Assembly: GCA_049652985.1 (NCBI GenBank)
Contig: JBASFK010000002.1
Span: 620,001 to 684,000 of the forward strand
DNA from: UBA7657 sp049652985
GTDB taxonomy: Bacteria; Pseudomonadota; Alphaproteobacteria; Micavibrionales; Micavibrionaceae
DNA: 64,000 bases
Reading direction: 5' to 3'
Below the pieces are notes generated by a model. The model worked only from the letters and a program-made list of their open reading frames with translations. It ran no database searches and had not been told where the DNA came from. Positions 35,627 to 44,992 of the stretch are shown piece by piece; the first letter of the stretch is position 1, and each line of letters begins with the position of its first letter. The position numbers and the translations under genes are program-made.

Positions 35627-36749
35627 AACGGTTCCGATCTCCGACAAACTGGACTGGATGCGCCTGGCCCGCACGGAAAATGTCGGGCCGATAACGTTTT
35701 ACAGGCTGGTGGAGGCCTATGGCTCGCCGGGACGCGCGCTGGAGAGGCTGCCGGAATTGTCGCGGCGCGGCGGACGCGCGAAACCGCTGAAGGCTCCCGA
35801 CGTAAGTGCTATTGAAAAAGAATACGAGGCCCTGCAGAAATTGGGCGGCGACATCGTGACGGCAGGTGAAGAGGCCTATCCCCTCGCCCTCGCTGCAATA
35901 GATGACGCGCCGCCGGTGATTTCCGTGCTGGGTGATATCACGCTTGCTGCCAATTGCTGCGTGGCGGTCGTCGGAGCGCGGAATGCATCGCTGAACGGGC
36001 GTAAGTTCGCGGAAAAACTCGCGCGCGAACTGGGTGAAAGCGGGCAGACAGTGGTTTCGGGACTGGCGCGCGGCATCGATACGGCGGCGCATACAGGTTC
36101 GCTTTCATCCGGCACCATCGCCGTCGTGGCCGGCGGGATAGACATCGTCTACCCCGAGGAAAATAAAAAACTATATGAGGACATCAAAGAGCGCGGGCTG
36201 ATTATCGCTGAGACGCCGCTCGGCGTGCCGCCGATCGCGCAGAGTTTCCCGCGCCGGAACAGGATTGTTTCGGGACTTTCCAAGGGCGTGGTGGTGGTCG
36301 AGGCGACGATGAGATCGGGCTCATTGATCACCGCGCGGATGGCCGGGGAACAGGGGCGCGATGTTTATGCCGTTCCGGGCCACCCGTTCGACCCGCGCGC
36401 GCAAGGATCCAACCACCTGATCCGCGAGGGCGCGACGCTGGTGCGCGGGGCTGAGGATATCATTGAGGCCATAAGGTCCTTTTCCGGCCATACCATGCGC
36501 GAGCCGAAACAGCCGGAACCGCGCTTTCCCGGGCCATTTCAGGGCCCCCCGGACAGGGACGCGGAAAGACCTGAAAACGCAGCCGATATTGTCTTCGGGC
36601 ATTTGTCCTTTACCCCCCTGGCGGTTGACGAACTGATCCGAACCTGTCACTTAAGCATTTCCGTGGTCCAAATGGCCTTGCTGGAAATGGAACTGGCGGG
36701 GCGGGTCAAAAGATACCCGGGCAACAGAGTAAGTCTGATACAGGAATAA
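35601..36749 (+). CDS. dprA: DNA-processing protein DprA
   Basis: DprA loads RecA onto incoming single-stranded DNA during transformation. The 382-residue protein has an N-terminal helical region, a Rossmann-like core with VVGARNASLNGRKFAEKLA, SGLARGIDTAAH, SFPRRNRIVSGLSKGVVVVEA and GSLITARMAGEQGRDVYAVPG, and a C-terminal winged-helix-like domain (VDELIRTCHLSISVVQMALLEMEL). A Pro-rich linker joins the last two. It lies between plsY and topA, the common alphaproteobacterial order. Confidence 0.96.
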   Translation: MTLPKRQAETVPISDKLDWMRLARTENVGPITFYRLVEAYGSPGRALERLPELSRRGGRAKPLKAPDVSAIEKEYEALQKLGGDIVTAGEEAYPLALAAIDDAPPVISVLGDITLAANCCVAVVGARNASLNGRKFAEKLARELGESGQTVVSGLARGIDTAAHTGSLSSGTIAVVAGGIDIVYPEENKKLYEDIKERGLIIAETPLGVPPIAQSFPRRNRIVSGLSKGVVVVEATMRSGSLITARMAGEQGRDVYAVPGHPFDPRAQGSNHLIREGATLVRGAEDIIEAIRSFSGHTMREPKQPEPRFPGPFQGPPDRDAERPENAADIVFGHLSFTPLAVDELIRTCHLSISVVQMALLEMELAGRVKRYPGNRVSLIQE

Positions 36750-36754
36750 ATTAA

Positions 36755-39346
36755 TTGGCAAACAACTTGGTCATCGTTGAATCGCCTGCCAAGGCGAAAA
36801 CCATCAATAAGTATCTCGGCGACGACTATAAGGTCATTGCCTCGTACGGCCATGTGCGCGACCTCGTGAACAAGGATGGCTCGGTCCTCCCCGACGAAGA
36901 TTTCGCGATGAAGTGGCAGCTCGGCGAGCGCGCCGACAAAAACGTCGCCGACATTAAAAGAGCCCTCAAGGACGCCAGCGCGCTTTATCTTGCAACCGAC
37001 CCCGACCGCGAAGGCGAAGCCATTTCATGGCACGTCCAGGAAATCCTGAAAGAGAGCAAATTGCTGGTGGGCAAAGAAGTCCACCGCGTGACCTTCAACG
37101 AGATCACGAAGAAAGCGGTGCAAGAGGCGTTCAAACATGCCCGCCCGCTGGATCAAAGACTGATCGAGGCTTACCTTGCGCGGCGCGCGCTGGATTATCT
37201 CGTCGGGTTTAATCTTTCGCCGGTTCTCTGGAGAAAACTTCCCGGTTCGCGTTCAGCGGGGCGCGTGCAATCGGTTGCGCTCAGGCTTATCTGCGAGCGC
37301 GAGGCGGAAATTGAAATTTTCAAGCCGCAGGAATATTGGAGCATCGAGGCAAGACTGCACACCAAAGACGGCGTGCCGTTCACCGCGCGCCTCACTCATT
37401 TAGCCGGGAACAAGCTCGACAAATTCGATATCGGCAATGAAGACGCGGCGGAGAAAGCCGTCGCGCGTATCCGCCAGAAAAGCCTGTCGGTCCAGAAGAT
37501 CGAGAAGAAACAGGTTCGCCGCAACCCCTACCCGCCTTTCATTACCTCGTCCCTGCAGATGGAGGGCGCGCGGAAGCTGAGATTCACGGCGGCGCACACG
37601 ATGCGCCTTGCGCAGAGATTATATGAAGGCATCGAGATCGACGGCGAAGCCACAGCGCTTATCACTTATATGCGTACCGATGGCACGACGCTGTCAGAGG
37701 AAGCCATCGGGCAATGTCGCTCAGTGATCAAAAAAGATTACGGCGATAAATACCTGCCGGATGCGCCGCGCGTCTATAAGTCGAAAGCCAAGAATGCGCA
37801 GGAAGCGCACGAGGCCATCCGCCCGACCGAGCTTTCGCGCACGCCCGCGTCAATCAAAGGCAAGATCGACGAAGAACAATGGCAGCTTTACGACCTGATC
37901 TGGAAACGCACGCTCGCTTCGCAGATGGAAAATGCCGTTTTAGATCAGATGAGCGTGGATATTTCCGACGGCACGGATGACGTGGTTCTGCGCGCATCGG
38001 GCTCGGTTGTGGCATTCGACGGTTTCCTCACGCTGTACCATGAAGACGTCGACGATACAGATGAAGAGGTGGATGAAAGTGACCGCCGCCTGCCCGCCAT
38101 GAACGAGGGCGATCCCTCCAAGCTGGTGGACGTTAAACCGGACCAGCATTTCACCCAGCCGCCGCCGCGTTATTCTGAAGCTTCGCTGGTCAAGAAACTT
38201 GAAGAACTCGGCATCGGTCGCCCGTCGACCTACGCGTCCATCCTGCAGGTTTTGCGCGACAGAAAATATGTGCTGTTCGAGAAGCGGCGTTTTGTCCCGG
38301 AAGATCGCGGCCGCCTGGTCACGACTTTTCTCACAAAATTTTTCGCGAGATATGTCGATTACGATTTCACGGCCAATCTCGAGGAAGAGCTGGACGCCAT
38401 TGCCAGCGGCGAAGTCTCGTGGAAAGAAGCGCTCCGCCAGTTCTGGGTCGATTTCAAAGCCGCCGTCGACCAGACGAAAGATTTGACGATCACGCAGGTT
38501 ATCGACCATCTTGATGAAGAGCTTGGCCCGCACTTTTTCCCGGTCACGAAAGAAAACCCGAAGCCGAAAGTCTGCAAAGCCTGCGGCACGGGCAAGCTGG
38601 GCCTGCGCCTCGGAAAATTCGGCGCGTTCATCGGCTGCTCGAATTACCCGGAATGCAAATTCACGCGCCCGCTTATCATGCCGGGCGACGATTCAGACCC
38701 GGCGCTCGCCGCGCTCAGCAACGAGCCGAAGATGCTAGGCAAAGAACCCGGCACGGGTAGAACCGTATCGCTCCGCCGCGGGCCGTATGGGCCTTATGTC
38801 CAGATCGACCTGCCGCCGGAAGTGGTGAAGGAGATCGAAGAGGAAAAGGCCGAAGCCGCCCGTATTAAAGAGATGCGCGCCGCCGCGAAAGCCAAGGGCG
38901 AAAAATTCAAGGCGCCGCCGAAGAAGGCTAAAAATCCGGATCGCCCGAAGCCCAAGCGCCAAGGCCTGCCGAAAGGCATGATGATCGACGAGGTGACGCT
39001 GGAAGCCGCGCTGAAATTGCTGGCGCTGCCGCGCGATGTCGGCAAGCACCCCGAAACCGGCGAGATGATCCAGGCCGGCGTGGGGCGGTTCGGGCCGTTC
39101 CTCAAGCACCAGAACAAATTCACCTCCTTGCCAAAAGACGATGACGTCCTAACTGTAGGTATTAACCGCGCGGTCGATGTTTTAGTCGCTGCCGCGGAAA
39201 AAGCTGCCGCACGCGAAGCCAAGGGCTATAAGCCGCGCGGACGGTTCCAGAAAAAAGATAAAAAAGAAGAACCAAACGACGCGGAAGAGAAAAAACCCGC
39301 GCTCAAGACAAAGAAAGCGGCAGCTAAAAAGAAAAGCGCCGAATAA
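36755..39346 (+). CDS. topA: DNA topoisomerase I
   Basis: TopA relaxes negative supercoils. I start at TTG 36755, nine bases after AGGA, giving the canonical opening NLVIVESPAKAKTINKYLG. The TOPRIM domain includes DPDREGEAISWH, and the active-site tyrosine is in LITYMRTDGTTLS. One C4 zinc-ribbon (CKACGTGKLGLRLGKF then CSNYPEC) and further topo-C repeats follow, and the tail is very Lys/Ala-rich. At 863 residues it has normal length for the class. It overlaps nothing and is 5 bases after dprA. Confidence 0.97.
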   Translation: MANNLVIVESPAKAKTINKYLGDDYKVIASYGHVRDLVNKDGSVLPDEDFAMKWQLGERADKNVADIKRALKDASALYLATDPDREGEAISWHVQEILKESKLLVGKEVHRVTFNEITKKAVQEAFKHARPLDQRLIEAYLARRALDYLVGFNLSPVLWRKLPGSRSAGRVQSVALRLICEREAEIEIFKPQEYWSIEARLHTKDGVPFTARLTHLAGNKLDKFDIGNEDAAEKAVARIRQKSLSVQKIEKKQVRRNPYPPFITSSLQMEGARKLRFTAAHTMRLAQRLYEGIEIDGEATALITYMRTDGTTLSEEAIGQCRSVIKKDYGDKYLPDAPRVYKSKAKNAQEAHEAIRPTELSRTPASIKGKIDEEQWQLYDLIWKRTLASQMENAVLDQMSVDISDGTDDVVLRASGSVVAFDGFLTLYHEDVDDTDEEVDESDRRLPAMNEGDPSKLVDVKPDQHFTQPPPRYSEASLVKKLEELGIGRPSTYASILQVLRDRKYVLFEKRRFVPEDRGRLVTTFLTKFFARYVDYDFTANLEEELDAIASGEVSWKEALRQFWVDFKAAVDQTKDLTITQVIDHLDEELGPHFFPVTKENPKPKVCKACGTGKLGLRLGKFGAFIGCSNYPECKFTRPLIMPGDDSDPALAALSNEPKMLGKEPGTGRTVSLRRGPYGPYVQIDLPPEVVKEIEEEKAEAARIKEMRAAAKAKGEKFKAPPKKAKNPDRPKPKRQGLPKGMMIDEVTLEAALKLLALPRDVGKHPETGEMIQAGVGRFGPFLKHQNKFTSLPKDDDVLTVGINRAVDVLVAAAEKAAAREAKGYKPRGRFQKKDKKEEPNDAEEKKPALKTKKAAAKKKSAE

Positions 39347-39348
39347 AC

Positions 39349-41595
39349 GTGAATAAAACAGACATATTGAATTTTATCCAGACCTCGCCGAAGCCGGTAA
39401 CGAAGCGGGAGGTCTCGGACGCTTTCCGCGTCCAGGGAACCGACGCGCGGATCGAGCTTAAGAAAATCCTGAAGGAACTTGAGCATGACGGCGCGATTGC
39501 AAAAAATCCCGGCGGCGCCTATGGCAGGCCGGAGGGGCTTGCCGAGGTCATCGTCATCCAGATCAGCGATATCGATATCGACGGCGACGTATTTGCCGAA
39601 CCTGTCGACTGGAAAGGTGACGGAAATCCGCCACGTATCGAGGTCATGCCGGATAATAAAGGCCACCCGGTTTTGAACACCGGCGACCGAGCGCTGGCGC
39701 GGCTGGAGCAGATTTCGAAGAATAAATATGAAGCACGCATCATCAGGCGTTTTGATTCCGAAACCGGGCGCATCATGGGCATGGTGAAGGCCAACAAGCA
39801 TGGCGGCCTGTTGATTCCCACCGACAAAAAAGCCAAGCATGAATACGAGATTGCCTATGCCGATCTGAACGGCGCGAAGGACAACGATATCGTCAGCGCG
39901 GAAATCCTGCCCGGGCGCGGCACACGTAAAAAGGCGCGGGTGGCGGAAATATTAGGACGGCGTGACGACCCCAGAGCCATCAGTCTCATCAGCCTCGCCG
40001 AAGCGGGACTGCGCGAGCGGTTTCCGGATAAAGCCATCAAGGAAACCGAGGGCATGGGCGTGCCGGATACCAAGGGCCGCGAGGATTTGCGCGATATTCC
40101 ACTGGTGACGATTGACGGGATTGACGCGCGGGATTTCGATGACGCGGTGTTCGCCGAAAAATCGGATGAAGGGTATCATCTGATAGTCGCGATTGCCGAT
40201 GTCGCCTATTATGTGCGGTCGTCCAGTGCGCTGGATAACGAAGCGCAGCGGCGCGGAAACTCGACCTATTTTCCCGATCGCGTCATACCGATGCTGCCCG
40301 AAGCGTTGTCGAATGAACTCTGTTCCTTAAAGCCCAACGTACCGCGTGCCTGCCTGGCCGTGCATATGTGGATCGATGGCAACGGGAAACTCCTGCGGCA
40401 TAAATTCGTGCGTGGGCTGATGCGCTCAGCGGCGCGTCTTGTTTATGAACAGGTACAGGCTGCTTATGACGGCGTGGTGGATGACATTACGAAACCGCTG
40501 TTAGACCCGGTCATCAAACCGCTTTATGAAGCGTTCAGAATTTTAGATGCGGCACGGCGTGAGCGCGGGGCGCTGGAACTTGACCTGCCAGAAAGACAGG
40601 TTCTCATCGACGCGAAGGGCAACATGACCGGCGTGAAGATGCGCACGCGGGTTGATGCGCATAAACTTATTGAAGAATTCATGATCCTCGCCAACGTGGC
40701 GGCGGCCATGGCTTTGGAAGATAGGCGCGCGCCGTGCGTCTACCGCATTCACGACCGACCGAGCGCAGAAAAACTCGAAAGCGCACGCGAGTTCGTCGAG
40801 ACGTTCGGATTGTCGCTTCCTAAAGGACAGGTCACGCAGCCGCGCCAGATCAACCAGATTCTACTGAAAGCGAAGGAATTGCCCTACAGTCACCTGATCA
40901 GCACCGTGATCCTGCGCACGCAGGCGCAGGCGGTTTATTCGCCGGAGAATATCGGGCATTTCGGACTCGCGCTTACAAAATATGCGCATTTCACATCGCC
41001 GATCCGGCGCTATGCGGATTTGCTGGTGCACCGCTCGCTCATCCGCGCTTACGGCCTTGGCCCCGGCGGGCTGGATGACGGCGAAGCGGTGAAACTTGAA
41101 CAAATCTGCCAGAATATTTCCGATTGCGAACGCGCATCGATGACTGCGGAGCGAAACGCGATTGACCGTTTCGCCGCCGCGTATCTTTCGAAGCGCCTGG
41201 GCGCGGAGTTTGAAGGCACAATCACCGGCGTGACACGTTTTGGCCTTTTCGTTGCGCTGAAGGAAAACGGCGCGGACGGCATCGTGCCGATGCGCTCCCT
41301 GCCCCAAGATTTTTATGTGCACGATGAGAAAGCCCATGCGCTGGTCGGCAAGCGATCGGGCCGGGTATTCCGTTTAGGAGCGCCGGTTACGGTCATGTTA
41401 ATGGAAGCGGACGGGCTGACTGGGAGCACGGTTCTTCACCTCGTGGGGCATGAGCGCGGGGCGGATATACCGGGCGTCCAGTTCAAGCGCAGCCAGACCT
41501 ATGAACCGGGCCGCCGGGACCGCGAAAATGCCAATAAAAACAAGAAGAAATACGGCAAAAAAGGCTTTAAAAAGGGCCCGAAACACCGCCGTTAG
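39349..41595 (+). CDS. rnr: Ribonuclease R
   Basis: RNase R is a processive 3'-5' exonuclease that degrades structured RNA. The 748-residue protein starts at a GTG two bases after topA. It has an N-terminal winged-helix domain (TKREVSDAFRVQGTD), cold-shock domains, the RNB catalytic domain with DGIDARDFDDAVFAE and HFTSPIRRYADLLVHR, a C-terminal S1 domain (EGTITGVTRFGLFVAL) and a Lys-rich tail. All catalytic acidic residues of the RNB motif appear intact. Confidence 0.97.
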   Translation: MNKTDILNFIQTSPKPVTKREVSDAFRVQGTDARIELKKILKELEHDGAIAKNPGGAYGRPEGLAEVIVIQISDIDIDGDVFAEPVDWKGDGNPPRIEVMPDNKGHPVLNTGDRALARLEQISKNKYEARIIRRFDSETGRIMGMVKANKHGGLLIPTDKKAKHEYEIAYADLNGAKDNDIVSAEILPGRGTRKKARVAEILGRRDDPRAISLISLAEAGLRERFPDKAIKETEGMGVPDTKGREDLRDIPLVTIDGIDARDFDDAVFAEKSDEGYHLIVAIADVAYYVRSSSALDNEAQRRGNSTYFPDRVIPMLPEALSNELCSLKPNVPRACLAVHMWIDGNGKLLRHKFVRGLMRSAARLVYEQVQAAYDGVVDDITKPLLDPVIKPLYEAFRILDAARRERGALELDLPERQVLIDAKGNMTGVKMRTRVDAHKLIEEFMILANVAAAMALEDRRAPCVYRIHDRPSAEKLESAREFVETFGLSLPKGQVTQPRQINQILLKAKELPYSHLISTVILRTQAQAVYSPENIGHFGLALTKYAHFTSPIRRYADLLVHRSLIRAYGLGPGGLDDGEAVKLEQICQNISDCERASMTAERNAIDRFAAAYLSKRLGAEFEGTITGVTRFGLFVALKENGADGIVPMRSLPQDFYVHDEKAHALVGKRSGRVFRLGAPVTVMLMEADGLTGSTVLHLVGHERGADIPGVQFKRSQTYEPGRRDRENANKNKKKYGKKGFKKGPKHRR

Positions 41596-41610
41596 CCGTC
41601 CACCGAAAGC

Positions 41611-41639
41611 TTGACACCAGACCTGAAATACCCCATAAG
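41611..41639 (+). promoter_or_regulatory. Predicted sigma-70 promoter for rpmG
   Basis: A perfect -35 TTGACA (41611-41616) and CATAAG (41634-41639) are separated by 17 bases. They lie in the short gap between rnr and rpmG, so the ribosomal protein gene probably has its own promoter. Confidence 0.6.
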
Positions 41640-41681
41640 AACGCTTCGAAATTCAAGTAGTTATCTTTAAGGAGATTGGCC

Positions 41682-41885
41682 ATGGCCAAAAAAGGCGCAG
41701 CCGTAAAAGTCCGCCTCGAGAGCGAAGCCGGCACAGGATACCGTTACTACGCCAAGCGCAATGCGCGGGCCGAGTACAAGCTTGAGATGAAAAAATTCGA
41801 TCCCTGGGCGATCAACGAAGAAACCGGCAAACCCGGCAAGCACGTCAAGTTCGTCGAAAAGAAAATGCCGCCGTCCAAGAAATAA
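41682..41885 (+). CDS. rpmG: 50S ribosomal protein L33
   Basis: The 67-residue basic protein of the large subunit reads MAKKGAAVKVRLES, then GTGYRYYAKRNAR, KLEMKKFDPW, and KHVKFVEKK at the end, typical of L33 of the longer proteobacterial form without zinc-binding cysteines. The ATG at 41682 has AAGGAG seven bases upstream; an in-frame TTG at 41676 is too close to that site. A terminator follows at once. Confidence 0.97.
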   Translation: MAKKGAAVKVRLESEAGTGYRYYAKRNARAEYKLEMKKFDPWAINEETGKPGKHVKFVEKKMPPSKK

Positions 41886-41907
41886 GGATTTGCAGGCCCC
41901 AAAACAA

Positions 41908-41934
41908 AAAGCGCTCCGTTGGAACGCTTTTTTA
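41908..41934 (+). terminator. Intrinsic terminator after rpmG
   Basis: AAAGCG (41908-41913) pairs with CGCTTT (41925-41930), with an inner TCC/GGA pairing, followed by a T-run. It lies 23 bases after the rpmG stop and overlaps the end of the convergent pleD gene. Confidence 0.8.
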
Positions 41935-43359
41935 TTCGATGAACTGGCGCTGGGCTTCCTTGAATTCCTCGGGGTTCAATTTCCCCTTCCCTTCAAAGAC
42001 CACCGCGTTGCGCCCGCCCTTCTTCGCCTCGTAAAGGCATTTGTCGGCGCGTTCCATCACTTCGTGCTTGGAGTGAGGATTATGGTCGATCAGCGCCGCG
42101 CCGATGGATGTGGTTATGCTGATGCCTTCAGCGTGCCCGGCAACGGTAAAGGGCACATCCGAAATCGAGGCACGGAGACGCTCACCGACCATCCACGCGC
42201 GCTGTTCGGAGACGTCGGGCAGGATAACCGCGAATTCCTCGCCGCCCAGGCGGGCGACAAGGTCGAAGCTCCGGAGGTTGCCGAGAAGACGCTGCGCGAA
42301 GATTTTCAGGACCTCGTCGCCGATCGTGTGGCCGTACTTGTCGTTGACGTTCTTGAAATGGTCGATATCGACCAACAGGACCGCGAGCGATTTTTTCGAT
42401 TCCTGGTTCTTGATCAGGAGTTTCTCAAGGTGGACCTCGAGATAGCGGCGGTTGTAAAGGCCGGTCAGGCTGTCTGTGAGAGCCATGGAGAGGCTGATTT
42501 CATAGGTGGAGCGCAGGCGTTCCTGGAAGCGTTTGCGCCGGATCTGCGTGCGCACCCGCGCGAGCAGTTCGTTGCGGTCGACGGGCCGCAGGATGTAGTC
42601 GTGCGCGCCGATCTCAAGGCCGTGCGCGATTCTCGGCATATCTTCCTCACCGGCGATCATGACAATGGGGATAGCGCGCGTGCGCTCGTTTGATTTCAGG
42701 TGGGAACACAGGCGAAGCCCGTCCTCCCCAGCCAAATTGAGGCTCACGATCAAAACATCGAAATCCTGCGTAGCGACAAGCTCCATAGTTTTGGCGCCGT
42801 TTTCGGTTATCGTCACCTGGTCCTGGTCGCGAGTCAGAGTTTCCTCGATCTTGCGCTGCTCGAAATTCTTGTCCTCGACGACGAGCACCCGCGCCTTGTC
42901 GGCGGATTCCATCATGACGTTCGAGGATTTTTCGACGACGCCGAGCTGGTTGGCTGTGTTTTCGCGGACGCGCCATTCGTCCAGCGCCATTTTCAGGCGC
43001 ACCAGCGAGCGCACGCGCGCCATAAGGGCGATATCATTAATGGGTTTGCTAAGGAAATCATCGGCGCCGGATTCAAGGCCGCGCACCTTGTCCTCCGCGT
43101 CCGTCAGCGCTGTGACCATCACGACGGGAATATGGGCAAACAGGGGGTTCTGCTTGATCTTCGTGCAGACCTCGAACCCGTCCATGCCGGGCATCATGAC
43201 GTCGAGCAGAACAAGATCAGGACTCTCGGCGGCGACTTTTTCCAGCGCCTCCTTGCCGTTGGTCGCAGTAAGAACGTCGTAATATTCGCTCGTGAGTTTT
43301 GCCTCAAGCAATTTTACATTGGGTAAAATATCATCAACGACCAGAACGCGTGCCGACAT
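41932..43359 (-). CDS. pleD: Response regulator diguanylate cyclase, PleD type (REC-REC-GGDEF)
   Basis: The 475-residue protein makes cyclic di-GMP when phosphorylated. The first receiver has the phospho-acceptor in LVLLDVMMPGMDG (about residue 53) and a K in LSKPIND. The second receiver-like domain is an adaptor with a degenerate site (DVLIVSLNLAGEDG). The cyclase domain has an active site GGEEF, preceded five residues earlier by RSFD, a complete RxxD inhibitory I-site. Domain order and the divK neighbour match Caulobacter PleD, which drives the motile-to-sessile transition. Confidence 0.95.
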   Translation of the reverse strand: MSARVLVVDDILPNVKLLEAKLTSEYYDVLTATNGKEALEKVAAESPDLVLLDVMMPGMDGFEVCTKIKQNPLFAHIPVVMVTALTDAEDKVRGLESGADDFLSKPINDIALMARVRSLVRLKMALDEWRVRENTANQLGVVEKSSNVMMESADKARVLVVEDKNFEQRKIEETLTRDQDQVTITENGAKTMELVATQDFDVLIVSLNLAGEDGLRLCSHLKSNERTRAIPIVMIAGEEDMPRIAHGLEIGAHDYILRPVDRNELLARVRTQIRRKRFQERLRSTYEISLSMALTDSLTGLYNRRYLEVHLEKLLIKNQESKKSLAVLLVDIDHFKNVNDKYGHTIGDEVLKIFAQRLLGNLRSFDLVARLGGEEFAVILPDVSEQRAWMVGERLRASISDVPFTVAGHAEGISITTSIGAALIDHNPHSKHEVMERADKCLYEAKKGGRNAVVFEGKGKLNPEEFKEAQRQFIE

Positions 43360-43373
43360 TTACAATCCTGTGT

Positions 43374-43772
43374 TCAATTGGCTGGTTTATTCAAATAGCT
43401 TTCGACGACCTCAAGAAAGCGCGAGACCGAGATGGGTTTGGAGATGTAATCCTCGCAGCCACCCTCCCGGATTTTCTGCTCGTCGCCCTTCATAGCGAAA
43501 GCGGTAATGGCGATCACGGGAATGTCTTTCAATTCGGGGTCGTCCTTGAGCCATTTTGTGACTTCGAGACCGGAGACTTCGGGCAGCTGGATATCCATGA
43601 GGATGAGGTCCGGTTTTGCCTGGCGCGCAAGGTCGAGCACTTTCATGCCATCGCGCGTTTCGACGGTGCGAATACCGTGCGCCTCCAGAAGATCGTGAAA
43701 CAGCTTCATGTTCAGTTCGTTATCCTCAACGATCAGAACCGTTTTGTCGCCTGCGCCGCTTGTACTCAACAA
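43374..43772 (-). CDS. divK: Single-domain response regulator DivK
   Basis: The 132-residue receiver-only protein matches DivK, the cell-cycle and polarity regulator of alphaproteobacteria. It has TVLIVEDNELNMKLFHDLLE, the phospho-acceptor in LILMDIQLPEVSG (about residue 62), ITAFAMKGDE and the lysine in YISKPISV. It is 14 bases upstream of pleD, the conserved arrangement. DivK normally interacts with histidine kinases such as DivJ, PleC and DivL, none of which I can assign here. Confidence 0.93.
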   Translation of the reverse strand: MLSTSGAGDKTVLIVEDNELNMKLFHDLLEAHGIRTVETRDGMKVLDLARQAKPDLILMDIQLPEVSGLEVTKWLKDDPELKDIPVIAITAFAMKGDEQKIREGGCEDYISKPISVSRFLEVVESYLNKPAN

Positions 43773-43847
43773 TGCCCCCCGGAGAAGAATCGGATTATTT
43801 TCCCAACATCTTCAATTATATAGGTTTTCGGACGGGATGAGAACTGC

Positions 43848-44693
43848 TTATTGTTTCACTTTTTCGCCGGAACAGGCGCTTTTCACGGGCTCCAGCGCCA
43901 GCAGTTTCTGGGAGATGGAAAAATCGTCGTATTCGATGAACATATCGCTGACCACGCCGTTTTCATGGAGATCGATGTCCATTTCATAGTCCGAAGTGGG
44001 AGAAGCATCCTTCACCGGGAAGAAGGCCAGCCGAACCGCATGCGCGGGAGATTTCAGCAGCGCGGCATCGATCTTTTTCGAAGGCTTGGCGGCGGCGGCT
44101 TCAATTTTTTTGCCGACGAAAGCGTTGATCTCAACCGGGCCCTCTTCATCGGCGCCGTCGAAAACGGTGGCGTTATAGAATTTTTTACCTTCGCGGATTG
44201 ATTTGAGCACATTGACTGTATGCATCATCGGGAACATGCCGTTCTTGAGATCAAATTCCAGGCCGTCGGGCCGCGAGTAAATCGCCTCGCCCTTGCCGCC
44301 ATCGGCAATCGTGGCGCGGCCCCGGAATTCCTCGAATAACTGGCCATCGCGTTTTCTCTGCGAGGTGAAATCCAAGCTCTTGCCGTCGAACGATTCAAAG
44401 GTCGAAAAATCGCTGGTGATGCGCATCGGCTCGCTGTCGGCGTATTCATAGAGCAAGTTGAAGCGGTGATTGGCCAGCCAGCCCTCGCACGAGGGTTGCC
44501 ATTCATACAGCATCTGGCCGCTGATATTGACGATCTGCGAGCCGCTCTTGATGCCGGTGAGTTTGATGTCGTACAGCGCTTTGTGCGGCGCGATGCCCGC
44601 ATGTTTTTCAATGCCCGGAATGTTCACGACCGCTGCGGCGTGCGCGGACACCGGCAAAAGCAAAATCAGGAAAAACAGGAAAAACCGGTGCAT
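43848..44693 (-). CDS. Cell envelope integrity protein EipB family (DUF1849)
   Basis: The 281-residue periplasmic protein has a signal peptide ending PVSAHA. The DUF1849 features are PHKALYDIKLTGIKSGSQI, GQMLYEWQPSCEGW and a beta-rich body. Cysteines lie at residues 69 and 274, matching the pair that forms the conserved disulfide in Brucella EipB, which supports outer-membrane integrity. It is a monocistronic-looking gene between divK and the aspS region. Confidence 0.88.
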   Translation of the reverse strand: MHRFFLFFLILLLPVSAHAAAVVNIPGIEKHAGIAPHKALYDIKLTGIKSGSQIVNISGQMLYEWQPSCEGWLANHRFNLLYEYADSEPMRITSDFSTFESFDGKSLDFTSQRKRDGQLFEEFRGRATIADGGKGEAIYSRPDGLEFDLKNGMFPMMHTVNVLKSIREGKKFYNATVFDGADEEGPVEINAFVGKKIEAAAAKPSKKIDAALLKSPAHAVRLAFFPVKDASPTSDYEMDIDLHENGVVSDMFIEYDDFSISQKLLALEPVKSACSGEKVKQ

Positions 44694-44856
44694 GAGCTTT
44701 ATATCTATATTTCGACAGGACGGTCATCATAACCAAAAGACAGGCATGGGCAAAGTGTTCCGGGGTATGGCCCGGCAATTTCGGCCAACAGGCAAAAACC
44801 TCACGCCGCCTCTTTACTAACATTATGTTCTGAAAAAGAAAAATCAAGGACCCGGC

Positions 44857-44872
44857 TGGCACAATTCTCGCA
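44857..44872 (+). promoter_or_regulatory. Possible sigma-54-type promoter
   Basis: TGGCAC, five bases, then TCGCA places GG (44858-44859) and GC (44870-44871) exactly ten bases apart, the sigma-54 -24/-12 pattern with one mismatch to TTGCA. Transcription would start near 44883 on the plus strand, just before a structured non-coding stretch. Confidence 0.4.
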
Positions 44873-44882
44873 ATATGTAATA

Positions 44883-44985
44883 TATAGGTTTTCAGACGCC
44901 TGCCACCCTGACCCCCCAACCACCCCAGGGCAGGCGAACACCCCAGGCCCGGCCCGCACCCCCTTGCGGCCGGGCCGTCTTTTTG
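44883..44985 (+). ncRNA. Candidate small RNA with C-rich loop and strong terminator
   Basis: Between eipB and aspS, on the plus strand, no gene explains two stacked hairpins. The first pairs CGCCTGCC with GGCAGGCG around a cytosine-rich loop. The second is a long GC-rich stem (GCCCGGCC with GGCCGGGC) followed by CGTCTTTTT, a strong intrinsic terminator. A sigma-54-like promoter lies just upstream. The length would be about 100 nt. C-rich loops are typical of small RNAs that bind Shine-Dalgarno regions. The T-tract is on the plus strand, so it does not serve aspS. Confidence 0.45.
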
Positions 44986-44992
44986 GATGTAA

